Counted from the first letter of the stretch, positions 34,320 through 48,689 are shown. The stretch is 64,000 bases of DNA from Antedon mediterranea (GCF_964355755.1 NC_092674.1:22348001-22412000), one strand, 5' to 3'. The notes: a model not told the origin generated them from the sequence alone. Program-made: numbers and translations.

Positions 34320-35043
34320 TCATTGCTTGTAATTAGCAAATATCATAGATAAAGCTAGGAGGAGTGACGGGTGTTCATAAACGTGTTGAGACTGCCAATT
34401 AACGAATCGCACTTTGGTTTCACATCTCGTCGGGGCTGTTTTCGTTGTAGTTTGTTTGGTGATATTCAGGTTGATAATTCCAAAGACTTTATACAGTCTA
34501 GCCAGGTTAATGTAAATATGTTTCTTCCTTAGAGAATAGTACACCACCAACCACTAAAGAGTTTTTCAAAATATCAATTGTCAGTTTGAATTTTTACAAA
34601 ACAAAAAATGGTACTCAAAAACGATATGCGTCATCGTAGGTTGTCGCCAATCAAAATAATCATAAATTTAAATTGACATTATATATTTGAATTAAATAAA
34701 TATATTTTACACTGCTCTTATTCTTGGATCAGAAACATTTAATATTTCATTTTTATTTAAATATAACAAAAAGAAGATAAGAAATAGTTTATTAACCGGT
34801 TTCACAATAATAAGAAACATTTTAAGCCTAGTTCACATTCCAGGTTAGAATGATCAGTCTTACTCAAAAGTGTGTGTTTCTTTCATTTTACTATTATACA
34901 TATATTATATTATGTTTTTACCTTGAAGAAGACGACGACGTTTGATCCTCCCCTTCATTCTCATCAGTATTCGATCCTTTACCTTTGTGAAAATTAATTC
35001 CGATATTTTCTTGTAATGTTTCGAGTCCTAATGTGGTCGCCAT
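34320..35043 (-). CDS. Gene H: two-exon protein with INLNIT/RCETKV exon 2
   Basis: Exon 1 (34922-35043) encodes 40 residues: MATTLGLETLQENIGINF, then H-K-G-K-G-S-N-T-D-E-N-E-G-E-D-Q-T and five serines. It ends in phase 2 at CAAG|GTAAAAA. The acceptor TATTCTCTAAG at 34528 continues the frame into exon 2 (34320-34527; 68 codons): KKHIYINLARLYKVFG, I-I-N-L-N-I-T, R-C-E-T-K-V, and a hydrophobic end (SLLLALSMIF). Total 109 residues. Exon 2 is homologous to that of gene I, while the last 60 bases of exon 1 are almost identical to gene K. This is direct evidence of exon exchange. No known domain is recognised. Confidence 0.62.
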
Positions 35044-35163
35044 TTTGTTTGAATAATTATTATTTACCACTATTTGTCAAATAATATACGAAGTCCCACA
35101 CTCAATATGACAATTCTAAGTAAGAACAATATAATATATGCAACTTCTGCAATATCTATCTAA

Positions 35164-35179
35164 CCAATCATCTTACAGA
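35164..35179 (-). promoter_or_regulatory. Extended CCAAT element of gene H
   Basis: CCAATCATCTTACAGA, the same plus-strand arrangement as in the other family promoters. The TATA is weak (ATATAATATATG near 35130-35141). Confidence 0.5.
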
Positions 35180-35184
35180 CTACT

Positions 35185-36180
35185 GTAATCTGATGCGTGT
35201 TGCATTTGCCAATCACAAGCTGTTGGGTTTCCTAGTTATTATACTGTACATTGATTTCTTTTAATTTATAGCAGTCGATTTTCATCATTGTATTATTTAT
35301 CATCATATCCGAATTGTAAAATATACATTAAAAGTAATTTTATTCGGTTGGTAGTTTACATGCTTGTCCTCCGATCTAAGATCATTTGTTCAAATCCTTG
35401 TCCCGTCACAGTATACATTCTGTAATTTGGAAAACAGCTTCACACTATATCAATACTTATTTTTTAAATCAATGGGTTATTTCTCATCTTGTTTGTAGTT
35501 GTATTTTTATGTCATGGTGATACTATTATAAACAAAATTGAGAGAGTTTTTTTGCAGACCAAGAGAGGGGAGGGAGTAATTTAAAATGTTTAAATTATGT
35601 AGCAGTAATATAATAATAGGAATAGTAACCAGGTGGTCGATATAGATAAAATGAGACTCGAAAGATGCACTGGGCTTTTTTTTAAATATTTCTACGTTTT
35701 TCTTCCTTTTCTTAGTCAATGTGAACAAAATCCGAAATTCTTTAGTTTCCAGATATGTGAACGATTCAAACTGTAAATATATTTCTAATAAACCTTAGAA
35801 ATCTTATTACTACTTTTAAATATCATTTTATAATTTAAATTATACAATAAACACAAAAAGTTGTACAATATTTATGAAAATTTGATTTCGAATAACCTTT
35901 TATTGGATAGATTATATTCCATGTGTTCTAAAACAAAACCATATTTTTTTCTTTAGCAGACACACGCTAATACACAAATTAATAGGTCTAATTGCTTTTC
36001 CTTCATTTAGTTTAGCAGTTTCATTCTTTATCTCTATGTCTTGAGTGTCTTGAGTTTTAAATAAGAAGCATAATGTTCAGAACATAAAACCATTCATTTT
36101 ACAAAGTAAAATTAGCCGTTTAGCAATTAAAAGTTTATAAAGAATTATACTGTATTTGTCTTTTTTGTTTTCTTTCCTTC
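35185..36180. other. Spacer between H and N with tRNA-like remnant
   Basis: 35345-35405 resembles a decayed tRNA-derived unit (GGTTGGTAGTTTACATGCTTG and TTGTTCAAATCC). The whole stretch 35160-35680 is weakly collinear with 39480-39900 above gene I, including the GGGGAGGG tract, so H and I were duplicated with their upstream DNA. No gene is seen. Confidence 0.5.
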
Positions 36181-36184
36181 TTGA

Positions 36185-36731
36185 TTATTTCTTAATATTT
36201 CTTATTGGTTTTCCTGGGTGTTTTTCAAGCATATGCTTTTTTAGTTCAGCTTTGGACGTACACACCATTGTGCAATAACCACATGAGAAGGAGGAAGGAC
36301 CGCTGCCACTCAATCTAAATATTAAAAGATGTGATGTTAATCTGTGATTTTGCATGTACAGATACAATAATTATCGTCGTTAAAAATGGTTGCCTTGTCT
36401 TGATGATTTAATAAAACATATTGAATACTTATAATAAATTGCAACTGAACAAATAATAATAATTAATTAATACATTATACAAAATAATAAAGTAGATTGT
36501 TTATTGTATATTATAATAACAAAAAGGGGAGTATATAACCAATCAACAACCAATGATTTTGTATATAAAAATTACAGATTCTTGACCGTGTTGATAATAA
36601 TGCATGAAAAGTTTAAAATCTACCTACATTCCTTGATTCATAGCAGTATTTGGTGTTCTCTGGTCTGTATAATTTCCAGGAGTACTTTCTCTTAATCTGT
36701 TCTTATTTTGAGTAGGTCTTTGTTGAGACAT
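36185..36731 (-). CDS. Gene N: two-exon protein with a C2H2 zinc finger
   Basis: Exon 1 (36628-36731) encodes MSQQRPTQNKNRLRESTPG, N-Y-T-D-Q-R-T-P-N-T-A-M-N-Q-G and ends in phase 2 at GGAAT|GTAGGT. The acceptor TTTAATATTTAG at 36315 joins exactly in frame to exon 2 (36185-36314), giving 77 residues. Exon 2 has one classical C2H2 finger: F-S-C-G-Y-C, 12 residues, then H-M-L-E-K-H (C-x2-C-x12-H-x4-H), followed by a basic end. Single fingers can bind DNA, RNA or protein. The exon 1 tail L-R-E-S-T-P...R-T-P-N-T-A-M-N aligns with the family motif and gene L. The element CCAATCTCTCAGAATGA lies at 36820. Confidence 0.7.
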
Positions 36732-36819
36732 CGTAATAATGCTGCACGGTTTTGATATTCTTGCTTACAAAAGTTGAAGCAGTATGTAATGTTAATACAA
36801 CAACCCAATGACTGTAGAA

Positions 36820-36837
36820 CCAATCTCTCAGAATGAT
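36820..36837 (-). promoter_or_regulatory. Extended CCAAT element of gene N
   Basis: CCAATCTCTCAGAATGA, close to the CCAATCAGCTTTCAGAGTA consensus, 89 bases before the ATG. Confidence 0.5.
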
Positions 36838-36839
36838 AT

Positions 36840-38531
36840 ATACCAGTTTGCATCATAGGTCAGAGTTTATTCCACAGATTGATGGTTCTTTTGTATTTGT
36901 ATGCAAATTTTACGTATCGATTATTTGTAATTGTTGAGATGAAAAATAATTTTTGTAGTCACCAATATTTTAGTTACTAGAAAGACCATCATCAGCAACA
37001 TCAGCATTTTATATAGTAGCATCACCTGAATCATGTCAACATCATCACCAGCATCATCACGGGCATAATCAGCTCAAATTAAGTAAATAAAAATAAAATG
37101 TTACTATTTATTTATTGGTATAACAACAGGTTATTAAACAATATCATTATCTTCTTTTTTTTTCATTTATTCAATCTTCAAATTAATAGAAAGATTGGAA
37201 TGTCCCACTGTCCAAATGATAGTCAGACTGATACTATTTTAGTATCTGGTCTATTTTAAGCAGATCCCGTTTTTCAATATGTGTTAGCAGAAGTAAAACA
37301 TCGGGGTTAAAATCATTGAATTAATATACTTTTATAATTTTAACTAATATAAACATATTTATTATATTTGTTGACAAATGAATGCCAATAAAAGTTTTAA
37401 ATTATTCAATTAATTGGTTTAACTCTGTTAACGAAATTAATTGTTTAATAATTTATATTAAATATTTTTCTTTACTATTCTGAAAGAAAATTTATAATTA
37501 TATTAAATTAATAACAAATACATTTTAAATATTGTATATAATTTATATTATACAGCAAGTACAACAACGTGTACAATATTTGTGATAATTTGCTTTTTGT
37601 TCTACCTCTAGAAGCTTTTCTTGCTTTGATTTGTTCAAATGAGAAGGAATTTATTTGTGTACCTTAATACATGTTTAATATCTAAATATATAACTAATAC
37701 CTTAACACGATTATTCAATTTTGTTTTATATAATTTTTGTTTCAAATCATCATAATGTACACAAAAACTAAGTGATAGTTTAAACCATTTTAACGAAAAT
37801 AATAAATAAGCTATTTTGTAATATTAGTTGTTATTAGTGTTTTTACTAGATGAATAACAATTTAGAAAGAAAACAAATACAAAACATGCTTTTAAATAAA
37901 TTTGATTTTAGTCCAGTTTTAATACAATGAAAATCTATCTAAAACTATGGTGTTTAACACAGATATCACCAAACAAGATAAACTTTAAACACTAAAATAA
38001 TTTACTAGTTTGAAAATTAAGCATGACAGTATTACTATTATTAATTTATATTTAATATTGATACAAATGCAAATCCCATGTATTCTTAGATGATGTATTT
38101 TTTTTTCGCTTTATTTCAGAGTCTTGTTATTGTTATTTATTATAGCATTAAGCTAAAATCTATAACACTACATGATCCAAATCAAAAGTTACTTAACATA
38201 TTATCTATATTGACTCTTGATTTCATTTTTTTATACTAGGGAATTGGCAATGTTTAGACATTAGTATTCATTTTAGGTAATGTTATATTATATGCTACGA
38301 TAACTTTTCAGCTGGCACCATAAGACGATGTGTTAAAGAAACCTTATTCATACTGTAGTTGTATATCACACCTCAATAAGGTTGTAAACAACTATTATTA
38401 TATTCCACACATTTTACAGATTAAAGGAATTAACGACATACAAATCATAGAACAGTCAATACAATGCTTTTACAATTTACTATTCTATAATACAATAATT
38501 GACAAACATGTTAAAATTAACGTTAATTACT

Positions 38532-38562
<31 letters not shown>

Positions 38563-38820
38563 AAACATTTATTTCTCTTGTCTTTCATAGAAAATAAAAA
38601 TTAACAGTAAAAATTATTAAAATAAGAGGGGCAACATTCCTAAAAAGCAAAGCTTGTATAATATTGATATAGACCTAATAGGTTTTATAATGTTTGACCT
38701 AAAAGTAATAATGTAGGCATAATAATATTTTTCAATAGGCATATTTACCTATTCGAAATTACAACAATTTGAATAATAACATTTTAAAAATTATTTCTTT
38801 TAATTATAAGTAAATATAAA
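36840..38820. other. Spacer between N and I
   Basis: AT-rich. It contains a TTAACGAAATTAATTG repeat copy near 37428 and a (TCAA)n microsatellite at 38532-38560. No gene is supported. Confidence 0.5.
38532..38560. repeat. (TCAA)n microsatellite
   Basis: About seven tandem TCAA units. Confidence 0.9.
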
Positions 38821-38824
38821 TCAG

Positions 38825-39358
38825 TCAGTCATTGTAAAGTTTACCGGAATTCATACACGTTTTGTAGGCTGCTAAATAACGAATCCACACTTTGGTTTCA
38901 CATCTTGACGTGGTTGTTTGCATTGTAGTTTTCAAGGTGATATTCAGGTTGATATTTCCAATGATTATATAGCCAGAATAATTTAGCATAAATGTGTTTC
39001 TTCTTTACAGGATAGTACACCAGCTTAATAGTAAAACATAAAATCAACTGCTTTTATTTTCTTATCATCAACAATAATATAGGCCTATACACCGTAACCA
39101 TTTAATAAAAGATAAACATTAACAAACTAAAGAATAATATTGAGATAAAAATGTGAGGTCTTGTGTAATTAGATAGAACTATAAAGTAAAGAGGTCAGTT
39201 TGAAAAAAACATGCTGAATTTGACATTTTATATAATAATACAGTTTCACATAAATCCATATCATATGGTACAATATTATGTTCTTACCTAGAAGAAGAAG
39301 AAGAAGAAGAAGACTTGGTATCCTCGTCTTCATTCGGATCGGTGTTTGGATTAGGCAT
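38825..39358 (-). CDS. Gene I: two-exon protein, acidic/poly-Ser head and INLNIT exon 2
   Basis: Exon 1 (39288-39358) encodes MPNPNTDPNEDEDTK followed by eight serines (TCT repeats) and ends in phase 2 at TAG|GTAAGA. Exon 2 (38825-39002) continues in frame: R-N-T-F-M-L-N-Y-S-G, I-N-L-N-I-T, R-C-E-T-K-V, then W-I-R-Y-L-A-A-Y-K-T-C. Total 82 residues. The acceptor is weak, with two options three bases apart that keep the frame. It shares exon 2 with gene H, except that a one-base difference after RCETKV puts the ends in different frames. The plus-strand arginine-run frame at 39278 is the antisense of the serine run. Confidence 0.55.
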
Positions 39359-39439
39359 CTTGTATTATTTACCAATGTTTTGTCGACTATACGGCGACTT
39401 ATGCTCAATATAATAATTCCAAGTGACGATTTATATTCA

Positions 39440-39505
39440 GCTTCTACGTTTTATAACGAATTACATTACAAACTAAAATGTCACAAGCTCTTGATTGGCT
39501 GGTTA
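39440..39505 (-). promoter_or_regulatory. Putative promoter of gene I
   Basis: TTTATAACG (about 39453-39460) and an inverted CCAAT (GATTGGCTGG near 39491-39500) occupy positions comparable to the other genes. Confidence 0.4.
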
Positions 39506-39509
39506 CCTT

Positions 39510-41690
<2,181 letters not shown>

Positions 41691-41699
41691 ATTTCATCT

Positions 41700-41982
41700 T
41701 TATAGCACTGTGCAGCATGAAGATGGACTACCTTGATCTCTGAAATGTAGAGATTTAGTATTTAATATAAAGGTCATATTGATTTTGTATATAGGCAATT
41801 TGGCTTAGATTGCAATTTCCTTTTATTTTAAATAATGAAAACATTGAAAAACACTACATAAACATTTATATTTCTTACCCAGTCGTTTGATCCTCCCCTT
41901 CATTCCCATCAGTATTCGATCCTTTACCTTTGTGAAAATTAATTCCTATCTGTAAAGTCTGTAGTATTAAATTTTTCGCCAT
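41700..41982 (-). CDS. Gene K: 47-residue protein with a CaaX prenylation box
   Basis: Exon 1 (41879-41982) encodes MAKNLILQTLQIGINF, H-K-G-K-G-S-N-T-D-G-N-E-G-E-D-Q-T-T and ends in phase 2 at CTGG|GTAAGA. The acceptor CTCTACATTTCAG at 41740 adds exon 2 (41700-41739): G-D-Q-G-S-P-S-S-C-C-T-V-L, then stop. CTVL is a CaaX box of the geranylgeranyl type with a neighbouring cysteine for possible palmitoylation. The intron is only 139 bases. Exon 1 is near-identical to gene H from G-I-N-F through E-D-Q-T, but exon 2 matches the gene J type. There is no signal peptide, so a cytosolic protein anchored to membranes is the simplest reading. Confidence 0.68.
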
Positions 41983-42030
41983 TATGGTGGATTCTATAAA
42001 TTACTAATGTGTTTACCCAAGGAGAGCTAT

Positions 42031-42105
42031 TTTATACGTTAATTCTAAATCATTTATCCAACCAGCTTACAGAATGAAATCAGGTGTTTAGAATTGACCA
42101 ATCAC
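42031..42105 (-). promoter_or_regulatory. CCAAT/TATA promoter of gene K
   Basis: TTTATA at 42031-42036, CCAACCAGCTTACAGAATGA from 42059 (a variant of the shared element with CCAAC for CCAAT), and a second GACCAATCA at 42097-42105. Confidence 0.6.
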
Positions 42106-42109
42106 AATT

Positions 42110-42950
42110 CACAAGATGGAGACCCTCTTCTAGTGGTATCGGATTTTATAAATCATTGTAACGAGCATTGTATTTGAATATAGCATAAATGATTGCCATT
42201 TGTTGCGTTTGTCGTTTTTGTCAACGCCAATTTTAAATCATAATTTACCATTTAATAGAATAACGAAAATGTTTACAATACTACTGTAATAAAACTTGAA
42301 TGTGAACATCTTTTTCATTGAATATAAGGTAGTATTGTAGCCTCTTTTGCATGATAAATATAGTATCCTTCATAATTAAATTATTTGGTACTGGTGTTTT
42401 GTTGTGCATGCCATGAAATAATACACTAAATAACTATATAATAATAGTTAGTAAACAGATATTTTGATTGAAACAGCTATGGTTCTGTATTATTAAGGTA
42501 ATAGATGTGGAGTGATATAATACAAATAAAAAATAAGTTAAAAAAACAAAATGACGGACAAACTTTTACCAAATTACTTCTCAAAATATTATAGAAGGTA
42601 CTAAAGTATGTGGTTTAGAGCATCACATTGTTAATAAATAGTATCTTTATTTCAGACTTTTTGCCAATTAGCTAACAATAATTGTTTATCCTTGACTGCA
42701 ACTGACATGTTAAATAAGTTCAATCAATGTCACTTGCTCTGCTGAAGAGCTAATGTTGCCCAAAAGCTCTGCTAATTTTTCTGGCTGTTTTACGTTTTGA
42801 TTTAGCTTTTTGCATATTTTATTGTGTATCCCCATTGAGATCCAGCCACTGATACCCACATCATTGTAAATTTTTCAGTAATTTACTTCTTGTATTATGC
42901 ATTATTAATAATAATATGCAAACAATTCTATTTCTATAACTTTACAAAAG
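42110..42950. other. Spacer between K and M
   Basis: No supported exon. It may contain a 3' exon of M below the donor at 42960, but I cannot choose an acceptor. Confidence 0.4.
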
Positions 42951-42974
42951 CACAAATTACCTGATGATAATTAA

Positions 42975-43202
42975 TTAATTGCTCGGATTATTTGGGCCCT
43001 TTGATGGATGACATCCAGAAGGTACATTGCTTCTTAGTGTCGATGAAGATTTTCCGTGTTGATTTCCAGCAGGACAGTGCTGGCCTTTCGACCCACCATT
43101 TCCGCCGCTTTTACCGCCACCTCCACCTTTGCCGCCACCGCCACCTTTTCCACAGCCTCCACCCTTGCCACCACCTCCGTTACCTCCTTTTCCACTTGGC
43201 AT
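42975..43202 (-). CDS. Gene M: Gly/Lys-rich small protein with the family tail
   Basis: A 75-residue frame. Residues 1-43 are glycine-lysine repeats (MPSGKGGNGGGGKGGGCGK...), and the last 30 read H-C-P-A-G-N-Q-H-G-K then S-S-S-T-L-R-S-N-V-P-S-G-C-H-P-S-K-G-P-N-N-P-S-N. The tail is the conserved part; it aligns without gaps with P and O. I start at the ATG at 43202, since the extension to 43211 has no ATG. The stop is 14 bases before the donor CATCAG|GTAATT (42960). The plus-strand frames over this region are antisense shadows. Low-complexity glycine body; function unknown. Confidence 0.68.
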   Translation of the reverse strand: MPSGKGGNGGGGKGGGCGKGGGGGKGGGGGKSGGNGGSKGQHCPAGNQHGKSSSTLRSNVPSGCHPSKGPNNPSN

Positions 43203-43269
43203 TTTTGTCAATTTATAAACAAATTTCCGATAGTTGTTAATATAATGTTGTATCGCATTTTTGGGCTAA

Positions 43270-43760
43270 TAGTTTGGACATTTATAGAAAACTGTTGCCA
43301 AAAACTGACCAGTTAGTAAAGAGTATTTTCTTGACGTTTATTATTGTAGGTGTCTGATTGGATTAGTATTTATAGATTGGAGAAAAATTCTCAAGTCGTA
43401 AGTGTTGTGCAAGTTTACACATGTTTATTTTTGAACGTGTTAATTATCAACCTAATTAATAGCGTTATAATATGTATCCACGATACGAATAAACAAATGA
43501 AATAAACACGTGTATACTTCGTAACAATTTATTCAATACGTTATCCAATTTTAAGTTTGTTAATAACATTGTAGCCTGACTAGCCTGCTCTCTATACATC
43601 AATACAGACGCATACTTAAATGATTAAAATCAATAATTATATTTGACTTGTATACAGTGACATGTCTTATTTGTACCATATGTGACATGTACAGTATCTC
43701 CTTCGTATTGACAGAAGTTGGTCTACAGACTCTCTCAAATTATATTTAAGGATTTAACAG
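43270..43760. repeat. Upstream segment of M, first of three related copies
   Basis: Holds ACATTTATAGAAAACTGTTGCC, TTGACGTTTATTATTG, GATTGGATTAGTATTTATAG and GTAGCCTGACTAGCC in this order. The same order of phrases occurs at 44985-45950 and 48690-50110. The first TTTATAG is a likely TATA box of M. Confidence 0.6.
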
Positions 43761-43769
43761 ATAATCTGA

Positions 43770-44980
43770 TTCTATTAAATAAGAAAACAATCAATTATGA
43801 AGTTATTGCATATCTATATAATGCAATTATAGTAAACTTTACTACGAATTAGTTTCAATATAATATTTGATCTGTATGTCAGTAGTAGTGACACAATGAA
43901 ATGTCCTCCTTACGTACACAATAATGTGTATTTTACGATTTTAATTCCCTTTACTACCATTTTATATCGTGATTAATATTTTTCGTTTAATTAAAATTAC
44001 CACACAACAAATTTACCCGCTGAGAGAACCAAATAACACAAATCATTTAACAACTTCTGGATTCGCAAATAATCAATTATAAAATAAATTGGGCAATTGC
44101 TGTTAACGAATTCAGATGTTTAATAATTCATGTTGTTATTTTAACTTACTATATTTGGATAAACTTATTTTATTTTTATTAAATGTTATTAAATAAATGT
44201 CAAATATAATTTATAAAACTGCAATATGGCACATATAACAAATATATTAACATCCAGTGAGATGTGTTTTATTATATTTTGAAAGGTTCTGATTGGATTA
44301 GGTTGTGCTGCAATGCGCAAAAGTGAATATCTGGAAGATTCCATTCCTTGTTGAAATACTGTATGTCATAAGGAATGTTATCTTTCTTTTAAGCAGAAAA
44401 GTACGTTATTTTTCAAATGTAAACAAATCTAATTTGTATTGCCGCCTTAAAGATATTAAATTAGTATTACAAATATGTTACTAAAATACAATCAAAATGT
44501 GGAAGCAAATATCAGTTTAAAAACAAATTGGAAATTATGATATATTTAAATATGCAATTAAAAAAATACATTATTCATTGGTAATTGAGATGTATTTATA
44601 TTATATTTTAATATTTTTTCTGTATCGAGGATTCCTATAGAACACGCTTTTGTGTTTATATTGTCTTTTTACTCTCGTGTTTTAGTTATCTCTATATTTC
44701 TATTGTCTATATTTGCTTTGTATTTAGATAAAGAACAATACATTAAAAAATATATATATATTGTGTTACATTTTTCTGGGGACAATATATCTTTAAATAG
44801 TATTGTCACCATTTTAGTATAAAGTTGCCAAATTTTAAATCAGTTAACCTTACAAAATACGTGGACATTAAAAATATAAAAGTATTATAAAAGTAAAAAG
44901 TAAATATTGATACTCCTTTTAAATTAATGTTTAACCAAGCTTCTACTGTAGTTCAGTTTAGAAAATGATCTGGGAAGCTG
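43770..44980. other. AT-rich spacer, no gene
   Basis: Includes a GTTAACGAATTCAGATG repeat copy near 44100. No supported exon. Confidence 0.45.
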
Positions 44981-44984
44981 ACAT

Positions 44985-46480
44985 CATGTCTATTTGAGTG
45001 TTTTTGACGTCATATTGCCGATATTGGATTGGTATTTATAGATTCGAAGATTCTCGTATAGTAACTGTAAATTACGAATGTCTATTTTCGAATGTATTGA
45101 TTATCAACATTATTTAGAATTGACACTATTTAATGTAATTTTAAGAATATATATTTATTATTATACAAAATGTACACATTACAGTATACATCTATTTAGT
45201 CAATTGTGTAAGGATAAGTTATATTAGAAGGTTATAATAATAATAATAATACGAATTTGTAATACGCCAATTCCAGCAGACGTCATTATAGTACGTCGAT
45301 AATTATTGTGTCGATAACGGATGTCCCCACACATGGTATCTTTAGTTAGAGGCACACATTTCTATATTTTTTCTTTTATATACCTTTTTCGTGTATTTTA
45401 ATGTTAATTTAGACGAGTAAGTAAACAACGTACAACGTTTTATACTTAAGAACAATGTATTCGTTTATTTTGAATTCCGTCTACTTTTTCATTGAAATAC
45501 ACAACTTAGCGTCAATCTGTTTTGTTAAAGGATTTTTTTTTTAAATTCTGGTAACCTTACTTTATTAAAGATGGTTTGTAATTATGGGAACTTAGGGAAT
45601 ATGCAGATATCACGTTAATTCTTGAAAGCCAAACTTCAGGAGAATATACAGTGTTTATTGTAGAGCATTAGCTTATAAACATAACACATTTTACAGTATT
45701 AACATTTTTTGTGTGCTCAAACGCATCATTGTACATTCAATTCAACCAGTATAAAGAGCTAGGTTTTTCATGTCACTGTAGCCTGACTCTTTTGACCTCT
45801 ATACCAATAGAAATTATTCAGGTTATTAAAGTCAATGACTGCAAATGGTTGACTTGTATATAATGAAGTACAATAGAACATATCTCCTTTGTATTTTCTG
45901 CATTTTTCGTTTGTAAACTTAAAACGTTTAGATAAACAGAAGTTTGCCACCATCTCTTAATATTTCATTACCACATACTTGACAGACTGACACAAAAATT
46001 ATATGTTTATATTCAATAAGAAAAAAATGATGATTGAAAGATGAAGTTTTAGCATGCTCTATATAATGCTATTAAAGTTCTAATGTGGCACCTAGTTTCA
46101 ACTTTTGTTTATTTTGTAGGTAGAAAATATATTAAAACTCTAAATCTGTATTGTTTATTAATCTTTTATCTTTTATATATATTCTAGGCCTACTTATATT
46201 GCTTCTTTTCTTGTGTTTTGCTGTAATTCGTTTAATAAGATAAACCAGCTCGTAGTAAATGCTATCTAAAATACTTGTTTTTAAATTATTATCATAGTAT
46301 ATGATATAATATCATGGTATTATTATATTATTATTATTATTATACTCATATGGTTTTTCATCTGAAGCAAAAATTAACTATTGTTTGGGTGAGGAAATAT
46401 AACCATCTGTAAGTTCTGTCAATGGATAATAACTCGATGTACTGTAGACTTGGGTTACCATGACTACCACATCCTTTTTT
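44985..46480. repeat. Second related segment, gene lost
   Basis: Matches the sequence above gene O: TTTTTGACGTCATATTGCCGATATTGGATTGGTATTTATAGATTCGAAGATTC at about 45000-45060, ACGTCGATAATTATTGTGT at 45295, GTAGCCTGACTCTTTTGACC at 45778. Homology stops at about 44985, just where the O-type TATA box and gene would begin, so the coding part was deleted or never copied. Confidence 0.65.
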
Positions 46481-46489
46481 TTTTTCTAA

Positions 46490-48390
46490 AATAAATAAAC
46501 AGTTAGATTTTAATTTATTTTGCAGATATTATTATGTAAATTTACAAACAAATTTTTGATTATTAGTTTAAAAATATGTTTAAAAATATTTGGATATACA
46601 TATTTTACTATATTAGTCTTTATAGTAATACAGTATAATTCTGGAATTTCATACTGTTCTAAATTCAATACTAGAAGTATGCAAAATGAATGAATGAACG
46701 GTTCATCATTCTGTAAATAAACTTTTGGGAATTTTAACCACGCAATTAATTAAATTAATAATAATAGTCGTTCCATTATAGCAGAAAATACATTTACATT
46801 TTGTACATGTTGTTTGTATCAAAAATTATAGGATAAATAAAACGTACTCATATATTGAAGAAAAAACAATATAAATATTCATTTTAGGAACTTTATTTAT
46901 TTATAGCCTACATCTCATAATAAATTGAATGTCGACGATTTAAAGGCCTATGACTAAAACACATGAAAAATACAATGTACCTACTTCTCTGGGTTAGATC
47001 ACAGTCTCGTTCAAAAATTAGAATATGGATTACAATATCATTAACTTCGTTTGAATCCAACATTAAATGTATGTTTTCTTTGTGTGGTGTTATATATAAA
47101 GGCCTTACATCTATATCTTATATCTAATCTATCCTAATGCTTATGTATATTTCGCTATATTCTCGATGTACTTAAAGTAGTTTTTAAATATTTACTTCTT
47201 TAATTTCATGTTAAACCAGGCTGGCCCAAAATTAGTAAAAAATAAATAAATTTTACAAGGTTAAAAAACAAATCATTGTTTAAATAATAATAATATTGAT
47301 GATAACAAAAAAAAAACTATAATATGTCTTATGTGCACTAAAGGTTTGTGCATTTATATGCAGTATATTTGTTATATATTGTAAAATGTCATGTACTTGT
47401 TGTAAGGTTAATATTGGAAGTACAAATTATATAAACCAATTTACTTTGTCAATGGTGTACACTGAACTAATGTTCATAAAACTATATACAATTATTATAC
47501 AACAATATCTCAAAGTTATTCTTCCATATAATTATGTTGGATGTAACAAAGAAAAAAAATTTATTTCAAAGTTTATTCTACAAGTTCTGGACCATGTCAA
47601 ATAAAAAGTACAGAAGTCAGGATCATATTGAAGTTGTTTCTAGTGAAGTATATCTGCAGTCCCATGTAGTTCAGTTTAGCAAATTATCTGGAATCCAACC
47701 ACAACCACTGTTGCATTTCATTCTACCTAAAGTAACAGATAGATAATCAACATTTAGAATAATAATACAATTTAAATAAATGTAGACTCATGTTGATACA
47801 ATTAACTATTTTAACATTAGATATTATTTTCGATTTAAGATGTATTGACCCAAAAACATGAAAAATAAAGATTATTACAATCAGACTTAAAAAAAAAAAT
47901 CTTTATTATATAATTGTAATATGAAATAGCCTATTCAATTTTTTTAAATCCAAATGTCTTTGTCACAGAGGCATATTCAGCACAACTTGTTTTCCATGGG
48001 TACAACATATTTATTCAACCAACAGAAAAGCATGATTCAACGGATAATGTTGATATCCTTTTTTCAATGGTAATTCTATGTTAATTATTTGTTGCAAATC
48101 TTTTAACATTTTGAGAAAGATTTGTTTATTATTTAAAAATAAAAGAAACATAAACTAGGCCTCCCTTTCATTTTTCTTTGAATGTAGCCTATGCCTATGA
48201 TGTGGTATAACAGTCTAGGTTAATCGAATACACTTTCAGAATCACAGATCAATTAATTATCAAATCGTTGGATAATTTGAAAATTGAAAATACAGTTAAA
48301 CCAATTAAATATTTGTATATATGCCTACTCTTCAAACCTAAGCCTAAACCCCCTCTTTTTGTGTTTCTTAATTAATAGAAGACCAACATA
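46490..48390. other. AT-rich spacer, no supported gene
   Basis: Several short open frames without family motifs. A possible 3' exon of O should lie below the donor at 48393, but I cannot identify it. Confidence 0.4.
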
Positions 48391-48400
48391 TACCTGGTGA

Positions 48401-48598
48401 CTAATTTTTTGAAGTGTTTGAGCCCTTCGACTGATGCGATCCAGAAGGTGCATTGCCTCTTAATGTCGATGAAGATTGACCATAATGACCACCACATTGG
48501 CCTCTCATCCCGCCATATCCACCATTTCCACCATTTCCACCATTTCCACAGCCGTTACCACGACCTCCTTTTCCTCCACTTCCTTTTCCACCTGGCAT
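48401..48598 (-). CDS. Gene O: Gly-rich small protein with the family tail
   Basis: A 65-residue frame: MPGGKGSGGKGGRGNG and further Gly-Asn repeats, then S-S-S-T-L-R-G-N-A-P-S-G-S-H-Q-S-K-G-S-N-T-S-K-N. Paralogue of M; the body has changed from GGK to GGN/GGR while the tail is held. The stop is seven bases before the donor ACCAG|GTATAT (48393). The TATA-like CATTTATAGAAATT near 48693 matches M. Function unknown. Confidence 0.68.
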   Translation of the reverse strand: MPGGKGSGGKGGRGNGCGNGGNGGNGGYGGMRGQCGGHYGQSSSTLRGNAPSGSHQSKGSNTSKN

Positions 48599-48689
48599 TT
48601 TCAGTAAATTGTATAATAGGACAAAATACAGAGTTGCTACCTTAAATTTGATGTTGAGATGCTTCTTAATTTAATTTTTCGCCATTCGT

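Noticed and set aside
42992-43316. Two plus-strand frames over gene M
   Set aside because: Antisense of the glycine-rich repeats.
46980-47063. Minus-strand frame MLDSNEVNDIVIHILIF with TATA nearby and a possible phase-2 donor
   Set aside because: No family tail, no extended CCAAT element, and the duplicated segment near 51070 does not keep the frame.
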